Below are positions 40,131 to 59,395 of a DNA stretch of 64,000 bases, piece by piece; within the stretch, counting starts at the first letter, position 1; each line of letters begins with the position of its first letter. The position numbers were made by a program, and so were the translations under genes. The stretch covers positions 23,689,978-23,753,977 of the forward strand of contig JAGGNK010009114.1 in the NCBI GenBank assembly GCA_017590115.1. The letters are read 5' to 3'. The notes beneath the pieces were generated by a model that was not told where the DNA came from, did not search any database, and saw nothing but the letters and a program-made list of their open reading frames with translations. The stretch is from Montifringilla adamsi. Lineage: Eukaryota; Chordata; Aves; Passeriformes; Passeridae.

Positions 40131-42832
40131 AGCTGCTCATTTCCTTCCAAGCACCCACTGTTCAAGCATATTTGCTGTCCAGGAATCTTAGGCAGACACT
40201 TGTTGCTTTTAAGCACATCCTTATTGTATGAAAAGCAAGTCTGGTGTAAATGGTTCCCCCATCCATTTGGATGAGATATGTGGTTTGTTCCCTGCTTGTT
40301 TGTGTGGGAGGGTTTGCTGGACCTTTGGCTTGCAAACTGGCTGGTTTTTGATAGCTTAAGTCAATCTGGCTACTCAGTGAAGACATTCTGGGGAATATAT
40401 CACACACTGTCAAGATGACAACTCGGTGGGAGTCTGATTTGTTGAGCAGTAAAACTTCCTGCTTATGCAGCTGGCGAGGCAGTAATGCACAGAAACATTA
40501 CATGGGAAGGCTGGAATGTGGGAAATCAGTGACTTTCACAATATGACATTGCTTAGCAAAAAGCTGCCTTTGAAACCCAGTGTTCACATTTCCAATTAGT
40601 TTGCCTCTAGCTCTCATGCAAGGAAAGTCCTCATGCTACCAGGAAGGGAAAAGAAAGGAGGAGGGAAGAGGAGCAAGCAGAGCTGGAGGAATGACTGTGA
40701 GTTATATTGCACACTGTGAATTGGCTATAAATCCTGGCTGCAGGAATTACTGAAATGGAGAGATAGTTATCTCCTAACTCTGAGATCCAATCTGCAAAGC
40801 CCCAGTGTCAGTGGGATGATTTATGTGGTACAAAGTCGTCAGGATTGAGCCCAACACAAGGAAACAGATGCACACAGAAACTTGCTCTCAGTTTTACATG
40901 GGGAGCAAACCCCATGTCTCTGGCTGTGTTGTATGGCCATGAGGTAGTGCCAAAAGAAGGGCTGAGGTCAGGCTCCAGGTGTGCCTGGTGTGCTGGGAAA
41001 GGCAGGAGGAGGATGCTGTTTTCCCCTGACCTCTGCTGGCTGATGAGCTCCAGAGGGAGCTGTGGCTCGCCTTTTCTCGCTCAGAGATGCACTCACAAGA
41101 AGCAGACAGCAGAGGAAAGGATAAATGTGTGGTCCCGTGAATCCCTCTTCCTCTCCCCTTCTCTTCATTCCAACCTCTCCTAAGAAAACTCAGCTTTTAT
41201 GGGCTTTCATTTTGAAAGGTTGTTTGTAGAGCAGTCCTATGAAAATACACATAGTAAATAAAGGAAACCTACTGTGTTGTCTTTGTTTATAATTTTTGTA
41301 AGGATGCAGTAGATATCAGTCAGAACCCTGCTTTAAAGCCTCCTGAAAAGCAGTGACATCCCAGGATTGTTAAAGCTGTGTTTTTCAAAAGAGAATTCAA
41401 ACCACTGCACAGTTTTTCTCTAGTGCCCAAGCGTGTTTTTTGGATGCAAAGTTGATCCAGAAACATATTTTATTTTGAGGTGCTGCCAGCATTTGCCTCT
41501 TCCCTCTCAACAAGACTGATCATACTGGAAACAATCCTTCTCGAGCGAGGGTACGAGGTTGTAGATTGCTGAGGCACAGCCACACATTTCCCTGTCAGCT
41601 CTGCCACCCTCGCCCAGGCTGTGGGTGTCTGCTCTGCATAATCTCAGGCACTTACTGCAGCTGGCAGCCAGTCACACCTCCCTGATTCACACTTTTTGGG
41701 GTTTTGGACTGATGTTTATTTAGATACAAAACACAAACTTTCAGGCTGAATGCCTTTCTCCACACACTCAGGAAGAAAAGGAGAGCGAGCCTGAACAGAA
41801 AATATGAAGTGCCACCACTGTGTCCTGCACCTTTTTGGCTGTCATGCAGACAATATTAGAATTTCCAAGCTGTACAAGGATGAAAATAAAAATCATAAGG
41901 CAGAAATTCCAAACAGTACAGGGATGAAAGTGATAACCCTAAGCCATGGTTCTATGTGTTTAAAATAAGCAAAAATAGCCTGTTTGGGTTCAGTTCAAAA
42001 ATAACCTCTTTGATGGGTTGTGTGGCTTTTAGTTTTTATTGTCTCCTTCAATTGAGAATCTGAAGCTGCCAAAATTAAATAGAAGCTTTTTTTTCTCTGT
42101 CCCTGCAGGTGAGATATTAAGAATGAAAGAGAAATGTCTAAAAGCAGTGGAAACAATATCAGTGCATCAAACAATGACAACATTGAATTAACTGCCAATT
42201 TGTCTGCCTTAGTATTAAGTTTACTCACTCTTTCTTGATAGGTTTTATTAGTCAGGTAATCATCCACCCCAAATTTCTAAGATTATAGACTCAGTGTAAG
42301 TACATAATAAAGCTGTTTTGCTGTCAGAAGTGTTTGAAATGGTACTAGAAGTAAAAGTACATAAGAACACAGCAATTTCATATTCAGAGTGCAAAGAACA
42401 ATTAAAATAATGATAAAATCCTTCAAAAGATTTTTCTTTTTCTTCAGAATTGTCACATTCATCATTGTGGCTAAGCCACCTGTACATCTCTTGGCGTGAG
42501 GTCACCTGGCAGCAAGAGGAGACACCACTGAGCTGTGATTTGGGCCACAGGTTCACCTTTAGCAATCTCTCTGGCATTGGCCTGGTGATTTGGAAATGGG
42601 AGATGTTGCAGTGTTAAACCTCCAGTAAACTTCACATCTGATCACAGCTTTGCTATCATGATATGTGCTTTTTTCCCCCCTCACTCTTTGTATGGATTTT
42701 ACAACTCTGTGCAAGCTGAAGTGTCCTTGCAACTCAGGAAGGAGTTGCAACTTGCAACTCCTGTGCAAGTCAGGGCTCAGCTACCTGACATGGAATCCTT
42801 AAAGTCTGACAGAAAAGATGCTCAAGTCCAGG
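40131..42832 (-). other. VWDE: middle part of the 14.3-kb VWDE intron
   Basis: No exon was recognised. The inverted repeat at 42727-42750 is listed separately. A GC-richer patch at 40.85-41.2 kb has open frames on both strands with no domain. Confidence 0.5.
42727..42750. repeat. short inverted repeat beside the A/C tract
   Basis: TTGCAACTC (42727-42735) and GAGTTGCAA (42742-42750) are exact reverse complements with a 6-base loop. A third copy, TTGCAACTCC, follows at once in direct orientation (about 42752-42761). This is a small local rearrangement next to the long A/C tract. Confidence 0.8.
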
Positions 42833-43037
42833 AAAAAAAAAAAACCCAACAAAAAACAAAACAAAACAAAAAACAAACAAACAAACAAACAAAAAAAAAA
42901 AACAAAAAAAAAAAAAAACCAATATTAAAAAAAAAAAAAAAAAAAAAACCAAAAAAAAAAATCCACAAAAAAACAAAAAACAAAAAAAAACAAACCAAAA
43001 AAACCCCAAACAAACAAAAAAAAACCACAACCAAACC
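42833..43037. repeat. 205-bp A/C low-complexity tract
   Basis: Across about 205 bases the plus strand has no G and only four T (three within 'aatatt' at 42922-42926 and one at 42962). It is a mosaic of A runs up to 23 bases long, CAAA tetramers (about 42877-42893) and CCCC or CC spacers. The open frames predicted through it (poly-Lys on one strand, poly-Phe on the other) are artefacts of base composition. Confidence 0.95.
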
Positions 43038-49199
<6,162 letters not shown>

Positions 49200-49295
49200 C
49201 TATCTCACAAGAGGGGCTGCTCCAGCCGTGCCTGCACTGGCACTCGTCTGGTGACACACACACGCCCCCGTTGTGACAGTGCCTGCTGCACACCA
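49200..49295 (-). CDS. VWDE: VWDE exon, EGF-like module 2
   Basis: A 96-bp phase 1-1 exon, too short to stand out as an open frame because stops lie just outside it. It encodes [19 protein letters not shown] followed by [13 protein letters not shown]. The acceptor is TTTTGCAG and the donor GTGAGT on the minus strand. The initial Met is the split codon A+TG from the EGF-1 exon, and Met-Val-Cys is what I recall at the same place in the human protein. The six cysteines have the standard spacing, but the Gly normally found three residues before the last cysteine is Ser here (GWSSPSC), a mild departure from the other five modules. Confidence 0.92.
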   Translation of the reverse strand, partial: WCAAGTVTTGACVCHQTSASAGTAGAAPLVR

Positions 49296-51834
<2,539 letters not shown>

Positions 51835-51976
51835 TTTAAATAAGGTGTTAGGAAGAAATTATTAGCTGTGAAGATGATGAGACATTGGCACAGGGTGCCC
51901 AGAGAAGCTGTGGCTGCTCCATCCTTGGAAGTGTCCAAGGCCAGCTTGGATGGGGCTTGGAACAGACTGGGATTGT
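51835..51976 (+). mobile_element. CR1 LINE 3' UTR fragment
   Basis: The words 'ggcacagggtgcccagagaa' and 'gaagtgtccaaggccagctt' match the same CR1 3' UTR seen at 6955-7432. The homology stops abruptly near 51976, before the usual CR1 3' tail, and is replaced by an unrelated C/G-run segment. It is antisense to VWDE. Confidence 0.78.
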
Positions 51977-52030
51977 GATTTCTTTGTCCCCCTTTGTAAG
52001 GGGGGGTATAAAACCCGGGGGGGGGGGAAA
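51977..52030. repeat. C- and G-run segment next to a broken CR1
   Basis: A C5 run (51988-51992), a G7 run (52000-52006) and a G11 run (52017-52027) lie within about 40 bases. The C5 and first G run can pair as a hairpin, and the G runs favour four-stranded structures. Homopolymer lengths of this kind are also prone to sequencing error. Confidence 0.8.
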
Positions 52031-53489
52031 TGTACCACTCTTTAAAGTACATTAAATGTGATTGCCTTTTGTGTAGGATGATGGCTGCATAAAGCCTCCA
52101 GGTGCCCCAGTGCTGTGCCAAGCACGGTGACATTCAAGCATTTTACGCTTTATTTCAGCGTGGTTTGTGTAGCACTTAGAGCAAGCGTGTCCGTGTGAAT
52201 AGAACACTTTCCATCTGGCCTTTGCACATCCTGAGATGCATCTGAACTGTCAGAAAAGAACATGGTATTTTGGATATTAAAACATTTAGCTCTTACGGTG
52301 ACATTTAATAGTAAAATGTTTAAAATTGTTCTATTACTGGTGAATAGCAAAAGATAAAAACTGAACACTGGCTCCTCTGTGACAGTAAGAGTAATATGCA
52401 CTTAAAAGACATTTCCCACTGTAATAGAAATATACTGCTTATGTCAAATTATTTTCCCAAACTTCTATCTTTCATCTTCTGAAATGAATACTTTTTTCCA
52501 TGAGCATTTGCTAAATTGTAGGAAGGTATTGCGGTGTTTTTATACTAAGCGGTTTTGGATAGGGAAAAATAACAGCAAAGAGGAAAGCATTGCTGCAAAT
52601 GGTCAATCTTGCTGTCAAGTGTACGTATGTTTATGTTTACAATTTAAAATCTGGAGGTGAAAATGGAGAAGTGCATTATTGTTTCCTTTGAAAAGGCTTT
52701 TTGGGAAATATCCCCAAACTTCTATTTTCCATTAAAATGAGATCACACAGTTTTTATAAGTTTCTCTGCAATAACTTCAGGGGCACTCAGGAATACCAGA
52801 TGCTGTGTTGTTTCCCTTATTTTCCATAGCCTAATCAGCAAATGTGTTCCAGGACAGAGTTATTGCTTGGCATCTCCACAGTGAGTAACTCCCTGTGCCA
52901 TCCCCACGTGAGGCCCTGGGTCTGTGCAAATAAAGCCAGGCTTGGAGCTGTGAGAGCTTTGCCTGCTTTGAATTTTGCACCAAAGTCAGATCAGGACAGA
53001 CTTCACTGAAGGGAGCATAGTCTACCTTGTTTCATTGTACATTATTTATTTCCTTTCAAAGATACATTAACCTAACTTCCTAAATGTGCAGATGAAGTTT
53101 TAATGTGTTCAGCACAAGGGTAGGATGGAAAAAGGGAAAGGAAAGTTCCTCAGTTGTTGTTTTTACTTTTGGAAAGCTGTGGACTGAAGCTTTTCTTTTG
53201 CATGTAAGATACACAGATAAATGAAATGAAGCATAGGATTAAAGCATGTGCTACTGCAATTAAATTAACTCATTGCATATTTAAATAATCCAGCAGTCTG
53301 GGAGCCCAGTTATGAGAGGAATGTCCATCATAGCAAAAGGAATGTTAACAGCAGAAACTTGACTGAATAAATTGGGAATACAAATGCAGGCATCAGCGCT
53401 GGCTAGGTTTTACCAATGCAGTTTGCTTTGTGAAATATCAGCTGAGTGCTCATCTGCAGCCAAAAAACCCCAAAAATAAAGTGGTAGGA
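52031..53489 (-). other. VWDE: VWDE intron, no recognised content
   Basis: AT-rich intronic sequence. Nothing was recognised. Confidence 0.5.
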
Positions 53490-53700
53490 ATCATTAAGAA
53501 AGGAGCAGAGCACAAAAGGCCAGACTTCCTTATGGCCTGTATCCATGGTGAACTCCATCTTAAATACTGTGGGCAGGTCTGAGCCCTCAGCTCAAAAAAG
53601 CTACAGTAAAAGAGGAAAAGATGCAGAAAAAGATTCAAGGATAAATAAACCAAGTCATAGAAGAGCTTTTGTACAAAGAACAAGTGAATAATGAGGTTCT
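53490..53700 (+). mobile_element. old CR1-like LINE ORF2 remnant
   Basis: The words 'atccatggtgaactccatct', 'taaatactgtgggcaggtct' and 'aagatgcagaaaaagattca' follow the conserved downstream part of CR1-like ORF2, which encodes a 'hLeYcvQ' type peptide followed by an 'LekVQrra' type helix. Frames are degraded. The divergence implies an older insertion than the other CR1 copies. Family placement is from memory. Confidence 0.55.
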
Positions 53701-55673
53701 TCAGAAATATATGGCTTTTACAGAAAACTGTAAAATCAGATGCGTGCTGGAAAGGGTGAAGTGGATAAAGTTCTGAGGCATCACCCTGGTGTTTTGGAGC
53801 ACATGATCCATGATTTCTGAGAAGCTATTCCTGATAGTATCCCTCTATCTTTCCCACATATTGCCAGATAAATGAAGTTGGCAGCTCTTGGAGAACGGGA
53901 AAGTACTTCTGGTTTGATATGGTAGATCTTTTGGGGTGTAAAATGTAAAAAAAAAATTAATGTGAGCTACCCAAATTTTTTTCTCATTATATGCAGCTGT
54001 GCGTGGTGAAGTCATAATGCTTTCCCAACTACTCCATCTCTCCTGCTATTATGGAAATTATTTAGTTTGAAAAGTGTTATTGTAATGTCAAGGCAATGCT
54101 GTGTTTTTACCTCTTGAGCAGAAAACATGACTCCCACTGTTCCACACTTTCTCTTTGAAAACACTGTACAAAGACAATTAAATAATCCAGTTTTACTGAC
54201 TTCACCCTCTTAAGAATATTTCTCTAAAGTATTATAACTTTATCTTTGACAGGATATGCTGAGGCTCTTTTATGACTGCTGAAATACCAGAAAGATACCA
54301 TCCCTTAACTGTCAACCTAATCCAAAATGCTTTTACATAATAGTCTGTATTCTATGAAATGGAGGCTGACTTTTTAATGGTACAGTTTTAGTGACCAGAC
54401 AGTCCCTATCAAAGGAGCTTGGAGTCAGGGAAACAAAAAAAACCAAAAAGAATGATGAGAAATTTGGCTTAAATCCTTATGTTTCATCAGTTTTCAGGTC
54501 TAGGTCTCAGAAAGAAACCCAACAACGATACCCAGAGCAGAATTTTTCATTAAGTTCAATTCTGTTATCAAATGGAAAGGCAGGGTTCCACCTTAGGGCA
54601 CCCTAAGGAGCTCCAGGAGTACAAGAGCTGCTCTCAGGCAGTGCCATATGCACAGACCCTGGGCAATGAGCTGATCCCAGGGAAATGACAGCATTTTCCC
54701 CTTTCCTTGCCCAGTGGATGCAGCAGCTTTGCAAGTGATGACCTGTGCACCTTGGCAGGGCGGGGAACAGAGGCAGGATGGCAAGGAACTGCTCTAGGGT
54801 GACCACCACCACTAACAAATATTTCAGAGTGTTAGCCCCAAGTGTTACAAATCACTGCAGCACATGTGCCACTTGTAACACACCAGACAAAACGTCAGAA
54901 ACGCTGATATCTGATCTCAATCCTGTTCGGGCTCGTTCTGCATTGTTACAGTGCTAGGCTTTTATTCAACTGGCACATGGAGCTGAAATGTGTAAAGCTC
55001 TGTTTGTGCTCTGATGATCCTGCAGTGCTCCTTGGCGGGTGATTTGTGCTGTCCCAAAAGCTGATAGAAGGAGACTGTACCAATGCATTGGTTTTTACTG
55101 CAGATATCCTTGGAAACAGCACTCAGAGTGAAAATTAGGTATTTAGCAACCTCCCTCATCACCAGAGGAGTGGTTGGCTAAGCTTGCTCCAGAAATGCCA
55201 GAGAGCATCTTCTGCTAGAGAAAATGTGGGATAATCCAGTGGACTACAGCAGGCCTTTCCTCCCCTACTTATTTTTTATTTTTGTATAGGTGATGCTGAC
55301 TGTCTCCAAAACGCTGCTCTGAAATGAAGATTTTAAAGCTGGCCTGTTTGGCTGTGAAGTCTTAACATTAGGCTACTAAAAAAGGTCCTATTGCCTTTGT
55401 ACAGGAAGGCGAAAGAGCTGCAGAGCCTTGAGGAACTGTTTAATCTCCCCTCACCTGAAGAGTACGTAGCTGCTGACAGAAGGAAAATAATCTGTAGTTC
55501 TTATTACACCAAAGCAGGAGAAGCAAAAGCAGGGTTCTACTTCTGACAGACAACAGAGATGTCAGCAGTGAAGGGAGTGATCCAAATGGAATAGTCTGAA
55601 AATATCTCAGTTTGGATATCTGAATGTGAGCCAAACACACTGACATTTAGCTGTGTTCTTCCAAGAGAAGGTA
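53701..55673 (-). other. VWDE: VWDE intron, no recognised content
   Basis: A GC-richer patch at 54.6-54.8 kb has short open frames on both strands without domains. Nothing else was recognised. Confidence 0.5.
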
Positions 55674-55735
55674 GGAGGTTACACCTGATGGTCCCCAGGG
55701 GTCTCTTCCATCCTGTGGTCCTGGGAGTGTGTGAC
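55674..55735 (+). mobile_element. possible CR1 LINE 3' tail
   Basis: 'ggaggttacacctgatggtc' followed by 'cccaggggtctcttccatcc' and 'tgtggtcctgggagtgtgtg' resembles the CR1 3' terminus with substitutions. Only about 60 bp are involved, so the match could be weaker than it looks. Confidence 0.42.
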
Positions 55736-55814
55736 CCCCAGGGCAGGGTGACAAAACAGACAGGGCTTCCAACTGAACTGTGACAGAGAGGCTGAGGGGC
55801 TTGTCCAGAGGGAT

Positions 55815-55950
55815 AATTATATTAAAGATATAAAAAATTTTATATATAAAATTTATATATAAAAAGATAAAAATATCATTATATATTAAATATATAAAAT
55901 GTTATATTTAATATAACATTTAATATGAAAGATATAAAATGTTTTTTGAT
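55815..55950. repeat. AT-rich tract with a 25-nt perfect palindrome
   Basis: The tract is almost entirely A and T, with repeated TATATAAA words. AAATGTTATATT (55897-55908) and AATATAACATTT (55910-55921) are exact reverse complements around a single T. Further imperfect self-complementary runs (for example 'aaaaaattttatatataaaa') lie to its left. Such tracts extrude as cruciforms and are often length-variable. Confidence 0.88.
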
Positions 55951-57944
55951 ATACTTTAGGAAAAAATTAGTTTTCAGAATGCTGCCTATGTTTTTTTTTC
56001 TGCTAGTCCTCCAAGTCTGGTTTTGAATCTGCACATTTAGAGAAAAAAATAAATTGTATTTTATCACAGCATACATACCACTTGGTAAAGTACTTCTTAT
56101 TTTAGATTATTTTCAGACATTGTTATTAAACAAAGGTCACATCCCCTCAAGATCCAAAGGTATTAAAACTTGCTATCAGCGGGCTGGTTCTTTTATCTCC
56201 TTGAATTTTGATATGAAATAAGATGGAGACAACTGTCAATAGTGTCTGAGTCTCTTGACATTTTTGCTCACTTGCCAAGGATGTTATGTTGAAGCCTGGA
56301 GATTTTGTGTTGGTCTCATCTAAGCTTTGATTTTTTGCCCAGTATTGGTCTCCTGTTCTCGGAGGGCACTGCTGTCTCAAGGGCAGTTGGTGTAGTGTGG
56401 GCATCACAAGGTGCTGATAGCTGAGGTTGTGACAGGCCTTAATCCAAGAAATTACCCTCATTTTTCAGCCTCGTTTGTCATGATGGATCACCTTCATCTG
56501 ACATGGGCAGGGACATCTGTGGTGGAGGTACAATGGGAGCTGTTCACAGCACTGGCTCTGCTCCAGGGTGCAGGTGTGCAGGGGGCTCGGGATGGAGAAG
56601 GGAAGGGACAGGCTAATTATTGAGTCAGGTGTCATGGTCACTGACAAGAGACAAAAAAGGATGTTTGTGCATCGTGTCGTCAAGCCCCAACACGCAGAAT
56701 GATGTTGGTAATAAAGTATTTCATCCTGAGGACTCTCCAGGGAGATTTTCAGTAATACCAGTAAGTGAAGGAAACATCTCACAAGTAAAAGGCAGAGGTA
56801 GATTTACATTTTGAGGTAGATTTATGTTTTAAGGATTGTACTGATGGGTCTGCTAAACACACAGCAGCCTTATGTCCACACTGTAAATATTCATATGTAT
56901 GTGGCCATGGTCTTTGAGGGGAGGCCATTCTGTGGCCAGACTTGTTTTGAGCTTCCCAGTACCAGAACCTGTTTGGGCCTTTTCCACTCTAGGTATAAAG
57001 CAGAAGTTAAAGACAAACTCCTTTGTGCCAAGTAACTCTAAATCCTTTAGGAGGGGCGTTTCAGAAATGTGCAAATAGGCAAAAAAATGAAGTGCTCAAG
57101 ATTAGAGAAACCTGTTTTTGTACACTTTGTACTGTATCTCCAATAGTGCACTGAGCTCAGACAGCTGCAGCAGTGCTGGGGGCTTCACACCCCCTCAAAG
57201 CCTGGCTTGCAGCAAGGTCCTTCCCAGCACATCCTGGCCGAGACCCCCTGCTCTGTGCATGAGGAATGAGAGACAAAACGAGAAAGAGGGGAATGAATAT
57301 TACAAATACTTTTGCTTTGTGTGGTGGAAGGCCAGTTAAGATATCAACTTATCAGAGGGATGTCAGCAAAAGGTGTGATTAATGATAGCAAAGTCAGAGA
57401 ATTCATTGCTTCAACAAAGTACAAAATCCTATGGGTTTACAGAAGGATTCTCAGGTGCCTAATAAATAACTCAATATATTGTGAAAACCCTTCTGGTGTT
57501 ATACATTTCAGATGACAAGTTCAGTTTCATGTTTGAGATATTAGATAGACATTTACAGGTAATTTTTAAGATATTAGAAAAATTAGTTTTTCCTAGAATG
57601 TGTTGTATAGAGAAGTAGAATCAAATTTTCTCTTTCTCACAGAAATTTTATATGGTTTTGAATGTGATGACTTTCTTAGAATGAATCTGGCATTGAGCAA
57701 GATCACAATCTGTCCCTTGTTTTAATAGATTAGATGGTATCAAATAAACAGGTCATTTTTGTAAGCAGAAAGGGCTGTTTCAAAGTTATAAGTTTTATTT
57801 ATTATTTTGAAATATAATTGGTTTTGAAAACAGAATGGTCCCAGACCCAAAATTTCTGAATGTATACAAAAAAAAAAAAATTACTGTGGAGAATTATTAG
57901 ACTTGGAGATATTAGAGCATTTTAAAGAGGATTTTCTCCCTTAC
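55951..57944 (-). other. VWDE: VWDE intron, right part
   Basis: AT-rich intron ending at the GTAAGG donor of the linker exon. An A run lies at about 57868-57880. No exon was recognised. Confidence 0.55.
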
Positions 57945-58907
57945 CTTCACATGTGATTCCGTCACCGCTGTATCCAGGGGGACAAGGACCACAGTGGAAC
58001 TCTCCATCTCCAGCTGGCTGGCACTGCACCCCCGTGAAACAGGGCAGCTCAGCACACACTGCTCTGTGCTGCACCCCACCGCTGGTTTTTGGCAGCTCCA
58101 CAGCACCACTTGCTCTGCTGAGCACCCTCCTGGCTGCTGTGCTGTGTGCTGGGAGCCCTGCTCCAGGAGCAGACCCAGCACTCCGGGATGGAGCAGCAAG
58201 GGAAGGGCCCAGCCAACGGGGAGGAGCAGGGAGGCGCGTGGCCAGGGGAGATGCTCTGGGCTGCTCTGTTGGGAAACCCTGGCGTGGGTTATTCCTCAAG
58301 ACTGAGACTCGACTGGGCCATTTCCTGGGAGAGTAACCATGCCTGGAATGAGTCTGTGAGCTTGCAGGAAATGAAGCTGGATTTGTGTTGGGATGAGGAG
58401 GAACAGCCCGTGCTGTAGTTTCTTTGTGCTGCTTAAAATGGAGAGAGGGATGGGAGGTCACACCAACACCTGGGGCTCTGGACTCTGGCTCCTCGTGCAG
58501 AAGGGGTGTGAGATCACTTCTTTTCTCAAGAAAAGGTTGTTTCTCAGGTGCTGTGAACTCCATATCAGGCTGTTTTTCTGGTGGTGTCTGAGCTTGGGAA
58601 GTCTCCCTTTCCATTGTAAGGGATGGAGTGTGAATGGCTGTGGGGTTTCTTTCCAAAAGGAATGTAATATCTTGTCTTGGGATTTGGGGTTGAGAAAGAA
58701 GGGAAAATACATTTCTTGATGTCTTAGATACATCTTGATGAGAGCCTCCAGCATCTTCAATATTTCTTCCAGAAAAATCCACGTGGGCTTGGAAAGATCT
58801 TGAAACTAGGGCAGAAGGAAGATATATATTACCTAAATTTGCTGGTCTAGACTTGAAAGAAACCACAGTTAACCTTTGGGTTTGGAGCAAACAAAAGAAC
58901 ATCAATC
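57945..58907 (-). CDS. VWDE: VWDE large exon: Pro/Ser-rich linker plus EGF-like module
   Basis: A 963-bp exon open throughout and divisible by three. The acceptor is ACTTCTAG and the donor GTAAGG (minus strand), both phase 1. It encodes about 320 residues. Roughly the first 280 form a low-complexity linker rich in Pro, Ser, Arg and Gln, with two PEKQP copies and essentially no cysteine after its start. The last about 40 form an EGF-like module beginning [12 protein letters not shown] and ending [15 protein letters not shown], with spacing C-x4-C-x5-C-x9-C-x2-C-x10-C. This GpCP type resembles thrombospondin-family EGFs and is the module I recall just before the VWDE array. It splices in frame to EGF-1. 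An internal acceptor (TTTCTTTCAAG before 58851) would shorten the exon and change the phase; the outer one is stronger. The linker is GC-rich against AT-rich introns. Confidence 0.88.
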
Positions 58908-59282
58908 CTAGAAGTAAAAGAGTTAATTATCAGATATTACAGGGAGGTTTATGCCAATTGGTTTAGAAATTACACGGGGCTGTCTGCTGTAGGTGACACC
59001 AGCACTGATGCACAGGGAACTGCAGTGATGACACTCAAAGGATGGCATTCATGAACCAGATGAAATATATTTTTCATAGCAAGTCTCAGGGAAGTTCAGG
59101 CATTACTTGAGTTGCAGCACTGGGTTGACATTCAGGGGTTAAATTGCAGCCAAGCAAAAACTTCCTGTGCTGCTGTAGTAATTTTGGCTTGCACTAGTCT
59201 GTGAGGTTTTGGTACTGTGCACCTTTTTTGTGGTGAATCTTCCAGTTCTTGACCTCCTGAGCCAGGATTTGTTTCTTATTAC
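58908..59282 (-). other. short intron if the 59283-59395 exon is real
   Basis: 375 bp of AT-rich sequence with a GTAATA donor at its right end and an ACTTCTAG acceptor at its left (minus strand). Nothing else was recognised. Confidence 0.4.
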
Positions 59283-59395
59283 CTGTCTTTACTGCAGTGC
59301 TGTGCTGGGAAATGCTCTGAGGGCATAACTCAGAGTTCTCATTCCAGCTCTTTGAGTCAAGGAGACAGAACATCCCAGCTTGGCACAGACAGATG
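59283..59395 (-). CDS. VWDE: candidate VWDE exon, Cys-rich, 113 bp
   Basis: On the minus strand a strong acceptor (TTTCTCCTGCTCCAG) and donor (GACAG then GTAATA) bracket a frame that stays open through both sites. It encodes a peptide beginning ICLCQAGMFCLLDSKSW and ending with HSTAVKT. It starts in phase 2 and ends in phase 1, and that 3' phase matches the phase-1 acceptor of the 963-bp exon, with G+GA making Gly. The C-x-C-x4-C pattern suits a secreted protein. Against it: I cannot recall the matching piece of human VWDE, and one of the other two frames also stays open for most of the length. The junction phase agreement has a one-in-three chance of arising randomly. Confidence 0.42.

Noticed and set aside
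57953..58418. Several overlapping plus-strand open frames of 90-127 codons
   Set aside because: They are antisense shadows of the GC-rich VWDE linker exon. The minus strand has the EGF module and the splice sites.
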